From Streptomyces sp. WZ.A104 (GTDB lineage Bacteria; Actinomycetota; Actinomycetes; Streptomycetales; Streptomycetaceae): a stretch of 64,000 nt of DNA. The notes under the pieces were generated by a model, which was given only the letters and a program-made list of their open reading frames with translations, was not told the DNA's origin and did no database searches. Of this stretch, positions 51,404 to 60,829 are shown in pieces; position 1 is the first letter of the stretch; every line of letters begins with the position of its first letter. The DNA is taken from positions 1-64,000 of the forward strand of contig NZ_NWVL01000032.1 of NCBI RefSeq assembly GCF_002382885.1, read 5' to 3'. A program made the translations under genes and the position numbers.

Positions 51404-51454
51404 AGCGGGGGTGTGTCCCCCGGGGAGTTCATCCCCGGGGGACACACCCCCGCT
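51404..51454. terminator. Very strong bidirectional hairpin
   Basis: A perfect 23-bp inverted repeat (51404-51426 and 51432-51454; left arm begins AGCGGGGGTGTGTCCCCC) with loop GTTCA. It lies past the end of the secreted protease gene on the minus strand, and before the CoA-transferase start. Confidence 0.85.
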
Positions 51455-51473
51455 GACGTGCTGTCGCCCGCTG

Positions 51474-53012
51474 CTACCAGCGCACCGCGTCCAGCGCGTC
51501 CACCACTCCGGCCCCGTAGAAGCCGTTGTAGTGCTTGCCGCCCTCGCAGACCGCGTCGATGACCCCGTCACCGTTGATGTCGTACGGCTCACCGCACGCC
51601 TTGGCGTCCGCCTGGAGCGTCAGCAGCATCTTCACCGCGGCGGGAGAGGCGTAGGGGTGCTTGGACTTGATCAGGGCCACGACGCCCGCGACGTGCGGGG
51701 AGGCCATCGACGTACCGGCCTTGTAGCCGAACTTGCCGTCCGGCAGCGTGGACAGGATCAGCCCGTTGACGGCCGGGGGCTCGGGGGTCTGGTAGACCGT
51801 CGAGTCACCGCCCGGGGCCGCCACGTCGATGATGCCCTTGCCGTAGTTCGAGTACGAGGACTTGAGGCCCTTCGCGCCCGTGGCGGAGACGGTCACGACG
51901 CCCGGCAGCATGGTCGGGATGTCCGGGCAGGCGCTCGGGTCGATCGTCCGGGTGACCGGCTCGGTGTCGTTCGGGCTGGTCTTGTCCTCGATCGCGTCGA
52001 CCGCCAGATCGTGGCGGGAGTTGCCCGCGGCGGCGACGTTGACCGTGCCCTTGCGCTCCGCGTACCTCACAGCGCGGGTGAGGGCGTCGACCAGGGCGCC
52101 CTGGTCCGGGTCGTTCTTGCAGTTGAACAGCCACGGGTCGGTGTAGTAGCTGTTGTTGGTCACCTCGACGCCGCGTTCTGCGGCCCAGAGGAACCCGCAG
52201 ACGACGGCCTCGGTGTAGAAGAACCCGTCCGGGTTCGACACCTTGATGCCCGAGACCTTGACGCCCGGCGCGACACCGGTCACGCCGAAGCCGTTCTTCG
52301 CGGCGGCGATGGTGCCCGCCACATGCGTGCCGTGGTCGCTCTCGCCCGCCGCCGGACGCCAGGAGCCGGCGGTGGTGTCCGGTGCGCCCGTGACGCAGTT
52401 GGCCGACGCGCGGCGGTCGAAGTTCGGGGCCAGGTCCGGGTGGGTGTCGTCCACGCCCGTGTCGATGACGGCGACCGTCACCCGCTTCGAGCCCAGCGAC
52501 TTCTCGTGCGCCTTGTCCGCCTTGATCGCGGGCAGCGACCACTGGAGGGGCTCCAGCGGGTCCTCGTCGGCCCGCGCTTCCGCTGCGGCGGCCGCCGCCT
52601 GCTCGGCGGTGAGCGGCTGCGCTATGGCGCCGACGTCCTTGGTGGCCTGCGGCACGATCGGGTTCGTGCGGGTGGCTCCGGCCGACTTCACACCGCGTGC
52701 CTTGCGGATCGTGTCGCCGAAGGCCGGGTTCTGCGAGTGGACGACGATGACGCCGATCTGCTCATAGGCGACGACGACCGTGCCACCTGCCTTGGCGATC
52801 GCCTTCTTGACGTGCTTGACGGTGCCGTGGCCGCCCCGCGTGTTGACCACGTAGGACAGCTTCGGCCCGTCGGTCCGCACGGTCGCGGCGGTCTGCTCGC
52901 CGACGGGCGCCGCCGTGGCCGACGCCGCCGGCAGGAAGCCGAGCGAGGCGGTCAGCGCGAGTCCGAGGGGTACCGCGAGTGCGCGGGTCCGCCTCGATGC
53001 CAGATGAGCCAT
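51474..53012 (-). CDS. Secreted S8-family serine protease (subtilase)
   Basis: A 512-residue secreted protease. Signal peptide about residues 1-34 (AVPLGLALTASLGFLPAASATA), then a propeptide-like N-terminal region, and the catalytic domain with Asp in VTVAVIDTGVDDTHPDL, His in ESDHGTHVAGTIAAAKNG and Ser in GYKAGTSMASPHVAGVVAL, with Asn in AAGNSRHD. The catalytic triad is complete. Calcium-binding-like DINGDGVIDA lies near the C-terminus. ATG 53012. Exported and probably active outside the cell; substrate unknown. Confidence 0.96.
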   Translation of the reverse strand: MAHLASRRTRALAVPLGLALTASLGFLPAASATAAPVGEQTAATVRTDGPKLSYVVNTRGGHGTVKHVKKAIAKAGGTVVVAYEQIGVIVVHSQNPAFGDTIRKARGVKSAGATRTNPIVPQATKDVGAIAQPLTAEQAAAAAAEARADEDPLEPLQWSLPAIKADKAHEKSLGSKRVTVAVIDTGVDDTHPDLAPNFDRRASANCVTGAPDTTAGSWRPAAGESDHGTHVAGTIAAAKNGFGVTGVAPGVKVSGIKVSNPDGFFYTEAVVCGFLWAAERGVEVTNNSYYTDPWLFNCKNDPDQGALVDALTRAVRYAERKGTVNVAAAGNSRHDLAVDAIEDKTSPNDTEPVTRTIDPSACPDIPTMLPGVVTVSATGAKGLKSSYSNYGKGIIDVAAPGGDSTVYQTPEPPAVNGLILSTLPDGKFGYKAGTSMASPHVAGVVALIKSKHPYASPAAVKMLLTLQADAKACGEPYDINGDGVIDAVCEGGKHYNGFYGAGVVDALDAVRW

Positions 53013-53388
53013 GGGTTCTCCACATCATCCGTGCCGGTCGACCGGACACCTGGCGTGTTCGGTCGCGTACATGACGAGTGAAGCTATCGCTGATCTTCAC
53101 GAGACATCAACGTTTGCGGGCAAGTTAGTTCGAAGAGTGACCGATGCGGCCGAATGCGAACGGGTGACTTTCGGGCAACCCGACCCGCCGGGACACGCCC
53201 GAGAGGACGAACAGGACACCTCCGGGAAGACGAACGCACGCAGCCGAGAAGGCGAAAGACGCGGTGAACCGCTTCGTCGCGCCCTCCGTGCCGTTGTCCA
53301 GGAGGCACATCACCGTCCCCCGGCAGCGAGGCCTCCCATGACACCCAACGTCCCCCAGATCACCGCACCCGCGTCGCGAGGAGATTCC
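53013..53388. other. Intergenic region between protease and acetate transporter genes
   Basis: 376 bp without a supported gene. It contains a low-GC segment (about 53080-53140) with GTGAAG (53078-53083) and CTTCAC (53095-53100) inverted around an 11-bp centre, a possible operator for the divergent protease gene. Promoters for both neighbours must lie here. An ATG at 53338 could extend the DUF485 gene by 17 codons. Confidence 0.45.
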
Positions 53389-53757
53389 GTGGCTACCGAT
53401 GCACCGCCGCCGCCCGAGGGCAGTACGTACACCGGCCCTGTCCAGCCCACGGCGGAGGCGTACCTGGCGGCCCAGGCGAGCGAGGAATTCGCCGACCTGC
53501 GCCGCTCGTACCGCTCCTTCGCCTTCCCGCTCACCGTCGCCTTCGTGACCTGGTATCTGCTGTACGTCCTGCTCTGCAACTACGCGGGCGGATTCATGGC
53601 CACCAAGGTCCTCGGCAACATCAACGTGGCGCTCGTCCTCGGACTCGCCCAGTTCGCCACCACCTTCCTCATCGCCTGGCTCTACTCCCGGCACGCCGCC
53701 GCCAAGCTCGACCCGAAGGCCGAAGCGATCAAGTTCCGTATGGAGGCCGACGCATGA
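53389..53757 (+). CDS. DUF485 membrane protein, partner of acetate permease
   Basis: A 122-residue protein with two transmembrane helices (FAFPLTVAFVTWYLLYVLLCN and VALVLGLAQFATTFLIAWLYS) in the DUF485 family, which is nearly always encoded next to ActP-type permeases. GTG 53389 has GAGGAG at the right distance; ATG 53338 is an alternative. Its stop overlaps the permease start by 4 bp. It likely assists or regulates ActP. Confidence 0.92.
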   Translation: MATDAPPPPEGSTYTGPVQPTAEAYLAAQASEEFADLRRSYRSFAFPLTVAFVTWYLLYVLLCNYAGGFMATKVLGNINVALVLGLAQFATTFLIAWLYSRHAAAKLDPKAEAIKFRMEADA

Positions 53758-55397
53758 GCGCCGCCCACGCCGCCGCGTACCCCGCCGTCCAGCTCGCCGC
53801 CGACGGGGCGGGCGAGCACCGGCCGATGATCATCACACTGTTCGCCGCATTCGTCGTGGCGACCCTCTTCATCACCGTGTGGGCGGGCCGCCAGACCAAG
53901 AGCGCCGCCGACTTCTACGCGGGCGGCCGCCAGTTCACCGGATTCCAGAACGGTCTCGCGGTCTCCGGCGACTACATGTCCGCCGCGTCCTTCCTCGGCA
54001 TCGCCGGAGCCATCGCCCTCTTCGGCTACGACGGCTTCCTCTACTCCATCGGCTTCCTCGTCGCCTGGCTCGTCGCCCTGCTCCTGGTCGCCGAACCGCT
54101 GCGGAACTCGGGCCGCTACACCATGGGCGACGTCCTCGCCTACCGGATGCGCCAGCGCCCCGTCCGTACCGCCGCGGGCACCTCCACCATCGTCGTCTCG
54201 ATCTTCTACCTGCTGGCCCAGATGGCCGGTGCCGGTGTCCTCGTCTCGCTGCTGCTGGGCATCACCAGCGACTTCGGGAAGATCGTCATCGTCGCCCTGG
54301 TCGGCGTGCTCATGATCCTCTACGTCACCATCGGCGGCATGAAGGGCACCACCTGGGTGCAGATGGTCAAGGCCGTCCTGCTCATCGCGGGCACCCTGCT
54401 CATCACCTTCCTGATCCTGCTGAAGTTCAACTTCAACATCTCCGACCTGCTCGGCACCGCCGCCAGCAACAGCGGCAAGGGCGCCGCCTTCCTGGAGCCC
54501 GGCCTGAAGTACGGCGTCGACGGCGTCTCGAAGCTGGACTTCATCTCGCTCGGCATCGCCCTGGTCCTCGGCACCGCGGGCCTGCCGCACATCCTGATCC
54601 GCTTCTACACCGTGCCCACCGCCAAGGCCGCCCGTAAGTCCGTGAACTGGGCGATCGGCATCATCGGCGCCTTCTACCTGATGACGATCGTGCTCGGATT
54701 CGGCGCCGCCGCGATCCTCAAGCCCGGCGACATCATCGCCTCCAACAAGGCGGGCAACACCGCCGCGCCACTCGCCGCCCTGGAGATCGGCGGCGGCTCC
54801 GGGTCCACCGGCGGCGCCATCCTCCTCGCGGTGATCTCCGCCGTCGCCTTCGCGACCATCCTCGCCGTCGTCGCCGGACTCACCCTCGCCTCCTCCTCGT
54901 CCTTCGCGCACGACATCTACGCCAACGTGATCCGCAAGGGGAAGGCCACCGAGAAGGAGGAGGTCCGCGCCGCCCGCTGGGCCACCGTCGCCATCGGCAT
55001 CGTCTCCATCGCGCTCGGCGCGCTCGCCCGCGACCTGAACGTGGCCGGTCTGGTCGCCCTGGCCTTCGCGGTCGCCGCCTCCGCCAACCTGCCCACGATC
55101 CTCTACAGCCTCTTCTGGAAGCGCTTCACCACGCAGGGCGCCCTCTGGTCCATCTACGGCGGTCTCGCCTCCTCCGTCCTCCTGGTGCTGTTCTCGCCGG
55201 TCGTCTCCTCCAAGCCGAGCTCGATGTTCCCGAGCGTCGACTTCGCCTGGTTCCCGCTGGAGAACCCTGGGCTGATCTCGATCCCGCTCGGCTTCCTGCT
55301 CGGCTGGATCGGCTCGCTGATCTCCAAGGAGAAGGCCGACACCGACAAGTACGCCGAACTGGAGGTCAAGTCCCTCACCGGCATCGGAGCCCACTGA
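53754..55397 (+). CDS. actP: Cation/acetate symporter ActP
   Basis: A 547-residue sodium:solute symporter with about 13 membrane helices. Family motifs: ADFYAGGRQFTGFQNGLAVSG, GDYMSAASFLGIAGAIALFG, and GLPHILIRFYTVPTAKAARKS. These match ActP acetate/glycolate permeases. It follows DUF485 with a 4-bp overlap, the usual pair. It should import acetate with a cation. A 20-bp terminator stem lies 69 bp after the stop. Confidence 0.95.
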   Translation: MSAAHAAAYPAVQLAADGAGEHRPMIITLFAAFVVATLFITVWAGRQTKSAADFYAGGRQFTGFQNGLAVSGDYMSAASFLGIAGAIALFGYDGFLYSIGFLVAWLVALLLVAEPLRNSGRYTMGDVLAYRMRQRPVRTAAGTSTIVVSIFYLLAQMAGAGVLVSLLLGITSDFGKIVIVALVGVLMILYVTIGGMKGTTWVQMVKAVLLIAGTLLITFLILLKFNFNISDLLGTAASNSGKGAAFLEPGLKYGVDGVSKLDFISLGIALVLGTAGLPHILIRFYTVPTAKAARKSVNWAIGIIGAFYLMTIVLGFGAAAILKPGDIIASNKAGNTAAPLAALEIGGGSGSTGGAILLAVISAVAFATILAVVAGLTLASSSSFAHDIYANVIRKGKATEKEEVRAARWATVAIGIVSIALGALARDLNVAGLVALAFAVAASANLPTILYSLFWKRFTTQGALWSIYGGLASSVLLVLFSPVVSSKPSSMFPSVDFAWFPLENPGLISIPLGFLLGWIGSLISKEKADTDKYAELEVKSLTGIGAH

Positions 55398-55465
55398 GAC
55401 ACCCCCCCCGGGACGCGCCCTGCGGCCGTCCCCGGGCGAGGCCGTTCGGCGCTTCACCCACCACA

Positions 55466-55509
55466 GCGGCCGGGCCGCGTCGTAGAGTCCTACGACGCGG
55501 CCCGGCCGC
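55466..55509. terminator. Terminator after actP
   Basis: A perfect 20-bp inverted repeat (GCGGCCGGGCCGCGTCGTAG and its complement) with loop AGTC, between actP and moaA. Confidence 0.9.
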
Positions 55510-55633
55510 ACCTCGTGGCAAACGGGCCACCTCGATGTCACCGGTCTCACGTAGTCTCGGAAGAGACGGCGGAAGACGCCGGCCGGAATGAACGACCGCG
55601 TCACCGCGGACACCACCGGGGGAGGGACCCACC

Positions 55634-56623
55634 GTGCTCATCGACACCTACGATCGGGTCGCCACCGACCTGCGCGTGTCACTGACCGACAAGTGCAATC
55701 TGCGCTGCACCTACTGCATGCCCGAAGAGGGTCTCCAGTGGCTCGGCAAGAGCGAGCTGCTCTCCGACGACGAGATCGTGCGCCTGATCCGTATCGCCGT
55801 GACCTCGCTCGGCATCACCGAAGTCCGCTTCACCGGCGGCGAGCCCCTGCTCCGCCCCGGCCTCGTCTCCATCGTCGAGCAGTGCGCCGCGCTCACCCCC
55901 CGCCCCCGCATGTCGCTCACGACCAACGGCATCGGCCTCAAGCGGACCGCCACCGCCCTCAAGGCCGCGGGCCTCGACCGGGTCAACGTCTCGCTGGACA
56001 CCCTGCGCCCCGACGTCTTCAAGACCCTCACCCGCCGGGACCGCCACAAGGACGTGCTGGAGGGCCTGGAGGCCGCCCGCGAGGCCGGACTGACCCCGGT
56101 GAAGGTCAACTCCGTCCTGATGCCGGGACTCAACGACGACGAGGCCCCCGAGCTGCTCGCCTGGGCGATCGCCCACGACTACGAGCTCCGCTTCATCGAG
56201 CAGATGCCCCTGGACGCCCAGCACGGCTGGAAGCGCGACGGCATGATCACCGCCGGGGACATCCTCGCCTCGCTGCGCACCCGCTTCACCCTGACCGCCG
56301 AGGACGACGAGGCCCGCGGATCCGCCCCCGCCGAGCGCTGGACCGTCGACGGCGGACCCCACCGCGTCGGCGTGATCGCCTCGGTCACCCGCCCCTTCTG
56401 CCGCGCCTGCGACCGCACCCGGCTCACCGCCGACGGCCAGGTCCGCACCTGCCTCTTCGCCCGCGAGGAGACCGACCTGCGCGGGGCCCTGCGCTCGGAC
56501 GCCCCGGACGAGGAGATCGCCCGGCTCTGGAAGCTTGCCATGTGGGGCAAGAAGGCGGGCTCCGGACTGGACGACCCGTCCTTCCTCCAGCCCGACCGCC
56601 CGATGTCGGCGATCGGCGGCTGA
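55634..56623 (+). CDS. moaA: GTP 3',8-cyclase MoaA
   Basis: A 329-residue radical SAM enzyme of molybdenum cofactor biosynthesis. The first 4Fe-4S cluster is bound by CNLRCTYC (CxxxCxxC, near residue 20-27), with SAM-binding FTGGEPLLRP, and the second cluster by CRACDRTRLTADGQVRTC. It opens GTP to the 3',8-cyclic form. The C-terminal GG of FLQPDRPMSAIGG is the essential Gly-Gly tail. GTG 55634 has a GGGAGGG site upstream. No other moa gene lies beside it. Confidence 0.97.
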   Translation: MLIDTYDRVATDLRVSLTDKCNLRCTYCMPEEGLQWLGKSELLSDDEIVRLIRIAVTSLGITEVRFTGGEPLLRPGLVSIVEQCAALTPRPRMSLTTNGIGLKRTATALKAAGLDRVNVSLDTLRPDVFKTLTRRDRHKDVLEGLEAAREAGLTPVKVNSVLMPGLNDDEAPELLAWAIAHDYELRFIEQMPLDAQHGWKRDGMITAGDILASLRTRFTLTAEDDEARGSAPAERWTVDGGPHRVGVIASVTRPFCRACDRTRLTADGQVRTCLFAREETDLRGALRSDAPDEEIARLWKLAMWGKKAGSGLDDPSFLQPDRPMSAIGG

Positions 56624-56626
56624 GGC

Positions 56627-56881
56627 TCAGCCGCCCTGGGCGCCGTCCCCGGACTCCCAGTCCTTCAGAGCCACGACGTCCTTGAGGAACCCGCGTACGC
56701 CCAGGAACTGCGAAAGGTGCTCCCGGTGCTCGTCGCAGGCCAGCCAGGTCTTGCGCCGCTCGGGCGTGTGCAGCTTGGGGTTGTTCCAGGCGAGCACCCA
56801 CACAGCGGCGGCCCGGCATGCCTTGGCGGAGCAGATCGGGGCACCGGTGGGACTCTCGGCGGACGTCTCGGGAAAGATCAC
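56627..56881 (-). CDS. Small conserved protein with Cys/His residues
   Basis: An 84-residue protein with CSAKACRAAAVWVLAWNNP and LACDEHREHLSQFLGVRGF; two cysteines plus Cys-His pairs suggest a small zinc site. Related short proteins in Streptomyces are sometimes labelled acetone carboxylase, a name I would not rely on. GTG 56881 start, end 4 bp past moaA on the opposite strand (convergent). Function unknown. Confidence 0.7.
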   Translation of the reverse strand: MIFPETSAESPTGAPICSAKACRAAAVWVLAWNNPKLHTPERRKTWLACDEHREHLSQFLGVRGFLKDVVALKDWESGDGAQGG

Positions 56882-56994
56882 ACCGTCCAGCCTAAGGGCT
56901 GTCCCGCGCCCGCCAGGGATCGAGGGACGGCCCTCAGGTCAGGAAGTCAGGTGCTCCACGAGCTTGCTGACGCATCCCCGGCCGGAGAAAGGGC

Positions 56995-57030
56995 GACGCC
57001 GAGCAGCCACGGGGGGAGCTGCCCGGCGTC
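56995..57030. terminator. Terminator-like hairpin
   Basis: Arms GACGCCGAGCAGC (56995-57007) and GCTGCCCGGCGTC (57018-57030) pair with one mismatch around a G-rich loop. It lies downstream of the minus-strand DUF3099 gene. Confidence 0.55.
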
Positions 57031-57152
57031 GGTCCGTCGCTCCGACGGGGGATGCGGAGCGCACTCGCAGTATGTCACGGGGACCGGGGTGCGGTGCACC
57101 GGAACGTCATGATTGATCTGAGCTTTTCCTGAGCTTCCCGGGACATGGGGGC

Positions 57153-57530
57153 TCAGCTGTGCTCCTTGGGCGGCGGGACCCGCCCGCCCGCGTCCTTGGG
57201 ACCTGCGGACTCCGCCCGGCCGGCCGCCGGAGCCGCCTCCACGGCGGGCCGCATCGGCATCGGGACGAACGTCGTCGGCAGCGAAGGCGCGCTCTCCCGG
57301 CCCGCGTTGGCGATGACCACCGCCACGTACGGCAGCAGCACGCCCAGCACCAGCGCCACGATCGCCACATGCCGCTCGACGTTCCACAGCACCGCCGCCA
57401 GCACCACCGACACCGTGCGCACCGACATCGAGATCACATAGCGCCGCTGTCTGCCGCGGACGTCGTCCGCCAGCCCCTGACGTGCGCCGGTGATCCGGAA
57501 GACCTCGGCATCGTCGTTCTTCCGCAGCAT
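57153..57530 (-). CDS. DUF3099-family small membrane protein
   Basis: A 125-residue protein with a cytoplasmic N-terminus (EVFRITGARQGLADDVRGRQRRYVISMSVRT), two hydrophobic helices (VVLAAVLWNVERHVAIVALVLGVLLPYVAVVIANAG) and a Pro/Lys tail. This is the actinobacterial DUF3099 pattern. ATG 57530 has GGTGGAG six bases upstream. Function unknown; nearly all Streptomyces carry it near moaA and tyrS. Confidence 0.85.
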   Translation of the reverse strand: MLRKNDDAEVFRITGARQGLADDVRGRQRRYVISMSVRTVSVVLAAVLWNVERHVAIVALVLGVLLPYVAVVIANAGRESAPSLPTTFVPMPMRPAVEAAPAAGRAESAGPKDAGGRVPPPKEHS

Positions 57531-57748
57531 CGCTCCACCACCAGATCTCGTCGCCGGACGCCCCCGGACCGGCCCGCATCCACGGTACGCCGGGCCCCGG
57601 CCGGGCGAGAGACCGGGGCGGGCCCCCGCTGCCGCGGACGGGGGCCCGAACGGGGGACACCCCCCGTACGGCCCTGCCCCGCATGCGCCCGGCCGGAGGC
57701 GGCCCAAGACTGGGCGGACGCGCACACCGCGCCGCACGAGGAGGCGAA

Positions 57749-58027
57749 ATGAGCTGGTTGTGGGCAATCATCGTGGGATTGGTGCTCGGCGTCATCGCCA
57801 GAGCCATCCTGCCGGGCAAGCAGGACATCCCGCTCTGGCTGACGGCCGTGTTCGGCATCATCGGCAGCATCCTCGGCAACGCCGTGGCCGGCTGGATCGG
57901 TGTCGAGGACACCAGGGGCATCGACTGGATCCGTCACCTGCTTCAGCTGGCGGGCGCCGTGGCGGTCGTCGCCGTCGGTGACATGGCCTGGCAGGCGCTC
58001 CGGGGGAACAAGCAACAGAGAACCTGA
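57749..58027 (+). CDS. GlsB/YeaQ/YmgE-family small membrane protein
   Basis: A 92-residue transglycosylase-associated (GlsB/YeaQ/YmgE) protein with about three helices: MSWLWAIIVGLVLGVIARAI, a LPGKQDIPLWLTAVFGIIGSILGNAVAGW core with the family glycines, and a C-terminal helix. GAGGAGG is 8 bp before ATG 57749. Such proteins are stress-associated in other bacteria. Divergent from the DUF3099 gene. Confidence 0.92.
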   Translation: MSWLWAIIVGLVLGVIARAILPGKQDIPLWLTAVFGIIGSILGNAVAGWIGVEDTRGIDWIRHLLQLAGAVAVVAVGDMAWQALRGNKQQRT

Positions 58028-58047
58028 CCCGCAGAGGTCATCGGAAA

Positions 58048-58087
58048 CGCCGCGGCCGGACACACGAGAAAGTGTCCGGCCGCGGCG
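58048..58087. terminator. Bidirectional terminator between convergent genes
   Basis: A perfect 16-bp stem (CGCCGCGGCCGGACAC and its complement) with an 8-nt A-rich loop. It serves the GlsB-like gene and the convergent tyrS. Confidence 0.85.
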
Positions 58088-58110
58088 CTGTGTGTACGGT
58101 GCCCGGAGGG

Positions 58111-59382
58111 TCAGCCCGCCGGGCTGACCTCCACCGCCGCCAGGTTCTTCTTGCCCCGGCGCAGCACCAGCCAGCGCCCGTGCAGCAGCTCCCCGGCGTC
58201 CGGCGCGACCTCACCGTCGGCGACCTTCACGTTGTTCACGTAGGCACCGCCCTCCTTGACCGTCCGGCGGGCCCCCGACTTGCTCGGCGCGAGACCGACC
58301 TCCACCAGGAGGTCCACCAGCGGCGCCAGCTCGGCGACCTTGGCGTGCGGCACCTCGGACAGGGCCGCGCTCAGCGTCGCCTCGTCCAGCTCGGCCAGGT
58401 CGCCCTGCCCGAACAGCGCCTTCGACGCCGCGATCACGGCCGCGCACTGCGCACCGCCGTGCACCAGCGTCGTCAGCTCCTCGGCCAGCGCGCGCTGCGC
58501 CGAGCGGGCCTGCGGCCGCTCCTCGGTCAGCTGCTCCAGCTCCTCCAGCTCCGCACGGCTCTTGAAGCTGAGGATGCGCAGGTAGCGCGAGACGTCCCGG
58601 TCGTCCACGTTCAGCCAGAACTGGTAGAACGCGTACGGAGTGGTCATCTCCGGGTCGAGCCAGACCGCGCCGCTCTCGGACTTGCCGAACTTCGTCCCGT
58701 CCGCCTTCGTCATCAGCGGCGTCGCCAGCGCGTGCACGGTGGCGCCCGGCTCAAGCCGGTGGATCAGGTCGATGCCCGCGGTGAGGTTGCCCCACTGGTC
58801 GCTGCCGCCCTGCTGGAGGGTGCAGCCGTACCGGCGGTACAGCTCCAGGAAGTCCATGCCCTGGAGCAGCTGGTAGCTGAACTCGGTGTAGCTGATGCCC
58901 TCCTGCGACTCCAGCCGCCGGGCGACCGAGTCCTTGGTGAGCATCTTGTTGACCCGGAAGTGCTTCCCGATGTCCCGCAGGAACTCGATCGCGGACATGC
59001 CCGCGGTCCAGTCCAGGTTGTTGACCATCGTCGCCGCGTTCGGGCCCTCGAAGGTGAGGAAGGGCTCGATCTGCCCCCGCAGCCGCTGCACCCAGGCGGC
59101 GATGGTCTCCGGGTCGTTCAGCGTGCGCTCGGCGGTGGGGCGCGGGTCACCGATCTGCCCCGTGGCCCCGCCGACCAGCGCGAGGGGCTTCAGCCCGGCC
59201 TGCTGGAGCCGCCGCATGGTGAGCACCTGCACCAGGTGCCCCACGTGGAGACTCGCCGCGGTCGGGTCGAAGCCGCAATAGAAGGTGACGGGACCGTCCG
59301 CGAGAGCCTTGCGCAATGCGTCCTCGTCAGTGGACTGGGCGAACAGCCCGCGCCACTTCAGCTCGTCGACGATGTCCGTCAC
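58111..59382 (-). CDS. tyrS: Tyrosyl-tRNA synthetase
   Basis: A 423-residue class I aminoacyl-tRNA synthetase. The HIGH-like motif is in SLHVGHLVQVLTM (about residues 47-57), the tyrosine-binding region in FSYQLLQGMDFLELYRRYG and GGSDQWGNLTAGIDL, and the KMSKS-like motif KFGKSESGAVWLD. A C-terminal S4 domain (TVKEGGAYVNNVKVADG) binds tRNA. GTG 59382 has AAGGAG upstream. No T-box leader is visible. Confidence 0.98.
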   Translation of the reverse strand: MTDIVDELKWRGLFAQSTDEDALRKALADGPVTFYCGFDPTAASLHVGHLVQVLTMRRLQQAGLKPLALVGGATGQIGDPRPTAERTLNDPETIAAWVQRLRGQIEPFLTFEGPNAATMVNNLDWTAGMSAIEFLRDIGKHFRVNKMLTKDSVARRLESQEGISYTEFSYQLLQGMDFLELYRRYGCTLQQGGSDQWGNLTAGIDLIHRLEPGATVHALATPLMTKADGTKFGKSESGAVWLDPEMTTPYAFYQFWLNVDDRDVSRYLRILSFKSRAELEELEQLTEERPQARSAQRALAEELTTLVHGGAQCAAVIAASKALFGQGDLAELDEATLSAALSEVPHAKVAELAPLVDLLVEVGLAPSKSGARRTVKEGGAYVNNVKVADGEVAPDAGELLHGRWLVLRRGKKNLAAVEVSPAG

Positions 59383-59434
59383 GGTTCCGGTGCTCCTTAT
59401 GAATGGTGGAAATCCAGGTGTCAGTCTAGGCGGG

Positions 59435-60829
59435 TCACACGCCCGGGCTGACCGAGCTCATGTTGAAGTCGGGGATGCGCAGCGCGGGCATCGCGGCCCG
59501 GGTGAACCAGTCGCCCCACTCGCGCGGCAGCGTCCTCTCCGTACGCCCCGCCTCCGACGCCCGCGACAGCAGGTCCACCGGCGACTCGTTGAACCGGAAG
59601 TTGTTCACCTCGCCGACCACCTCGCCGTCCTCCACCAGATAGACGCCGTCCCGGGTCAGCCCGGTGAGCAGCAGCGTCGCCGGGTCCACCTCGCGGATGT
59701 ACCAGAGACAGGTCAGCAGCAGCGCCCGCCCGGTCGTCGCGGCCACCATCTCCTCCAGCGACCGCTCGCCACCGCCCTCCAGCAGCAGGTTGTCGATGGC
59801 CGGGTTGACCGGCAGCCCGGTGAGGCCCGCCGTGTGCCGGGTCGTCGTGAGCCGCTCCAGCCTCCCTTCCCGCACCCACTCCGTCGGGGCCAGCGGCAGC
59901 CCGTTGTCGAAGACGGAACCGCTGTCGCCGGAGGAGTGGGCGATCACGAAGGGGGCCGACTCCAGGCCCGGCGCGTACGGGTCGCTGCGCAGGGTGAGGG
60001 GGAGCGGAGCGAGCGTCTCGCCCAGCCGCGTACCGCCGCCCGGCGTGGAGAACACCGTCCGGCCCTCCACCGCGTCCCGTGCGGTCGAGGACCACAGCTG
60101 GTAGATCAGCAGGTCCGCGACGGCCGTCGGCGGCAGCAGCGTCTCGTACCGTCCGGCGGGCAGGTCGATGCGCCGCTCCGCCCAGCGCAGCCGCTGCGCC
60201 AGCTCCGCGTCCATCGCCGCCGGATCGACGTCCTTGAAGTCCCGGGTCGCCCGGCCCGCCCACGCGGAACGCACCCGGTCCGGCGACTTCGCGTTCAGCT
60301 CCAGCGTCCCGTTCGGCTGGTCGTGGCGCAGCCGCAGCCCCGTCGACGTACCGACGTAGGTGGAGGTCAGCTCATGGTTCGCGAACCCGTAAAGCTCGCG
60401 GCCGCCCGAGCCGGCCCGGGCGAAGGCGTCGCCGAGCGCCGGGGCGAAGTCCGCGAAGACCTCCGAGCCGGTCTCGGCGGGCGCGTCCGTGAAGTCGGGA
60501 GAGGCGGGCACCCCGCTGACCAGCGGCTGCGCGTCCTCGGCCGGACCCGCACCCCGCGCGGCGGCCTCGGCGGCCCGCACCAGCGGCTCCAGGTCGTCGG
60601 CGGTCACGGCGGACCGGGAGACGACACCGGACGCCGTGCCCTCGGCCCCGTCGACGGTCGCGATGACGGTCAGGGTCCGCCCCCGGGTCACCCCGTTCGT
60701 GGTGAGCGCGTTGCCCGCCCAGCGCAGATTGGCGGAGGAGTGCTCGTCGGCGATGACCACCAGGCCGTCCGTGGTGGACAGCTCAAGGGCCCGCTCGACG
60801 ATCTCGTAGGGCTTGCTGACGCGGCTCAT
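59435..60829 (-). CDS. tldE: TldE/PmbA metalloprotease-family subunit
   Basis: A 464-residue protein of the TldD/PmbA family. It lacks the HExxxH zinc motif and so is the TldE (non-catalytic) partner of the upstream TldD. Features: a beta-rich N-terminal domain and a C-terminal part with ELNAKSPDRVRSAWAGRATRDFKD and GRTVFSTPGGGTRLGE. TldD/E heterodimers degrade unfolded peptides and process some ribosomally made peptides. ATG 60829 has AGGAGG 8 bp upstream; that stretch is part of a 32-bp duplication. Confidence 0.93.
   Translation of the reverse strand: MSRVSKPYEIVERALELSTTDGLVVIADEHSSANLRWAGNALTTNGVTRGRTLTVIATVDGAEGTASGVVSRSAVTADDLEPLVRAAEAAARGAGPAEDAQPLVSGVPASPDFTDAPAETGSEVFADFAPALGDAFARAGSGGRELYGFANHELTSTYVGTSTGLRLRHDQPNGTLELNAKSPDRVRSAWAGRATRDFKDVDPAAMDAELAQRLRWAERRIDLPAGRYETLLPPTAVADLLIYQLWSSTARDAVEGRTVFSTPGGGTRLGETLAPLPLTLRSDPYAPGLESAPFVIAHSSGDSGSVFDNGLPLAPTEWVREGRLERLTTTRHTAGLTGLPVNPAIDNLLLEGGGERSLEEMVAATTGRALLLTCLWYIREVDPATLLLTGLTRDGVYLVEDGEVVGEVNNFRFNESPVDLLSRASEAGRTERTLPREWGDWFTRAAMPALRIPDFNMSSVSPGV

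Noticed and set aside
53682..55616. Long minus-strand frame opposite actP.
   Set aside because: Translation is a Glu/Asp/Gly-rich low-complexity string; actP on the plus strand is certain.
55520..55633. Looked for a molybdenum-cofactor riboswitch before moaA.
   Set aside because: No matching conserved core was recognisable.
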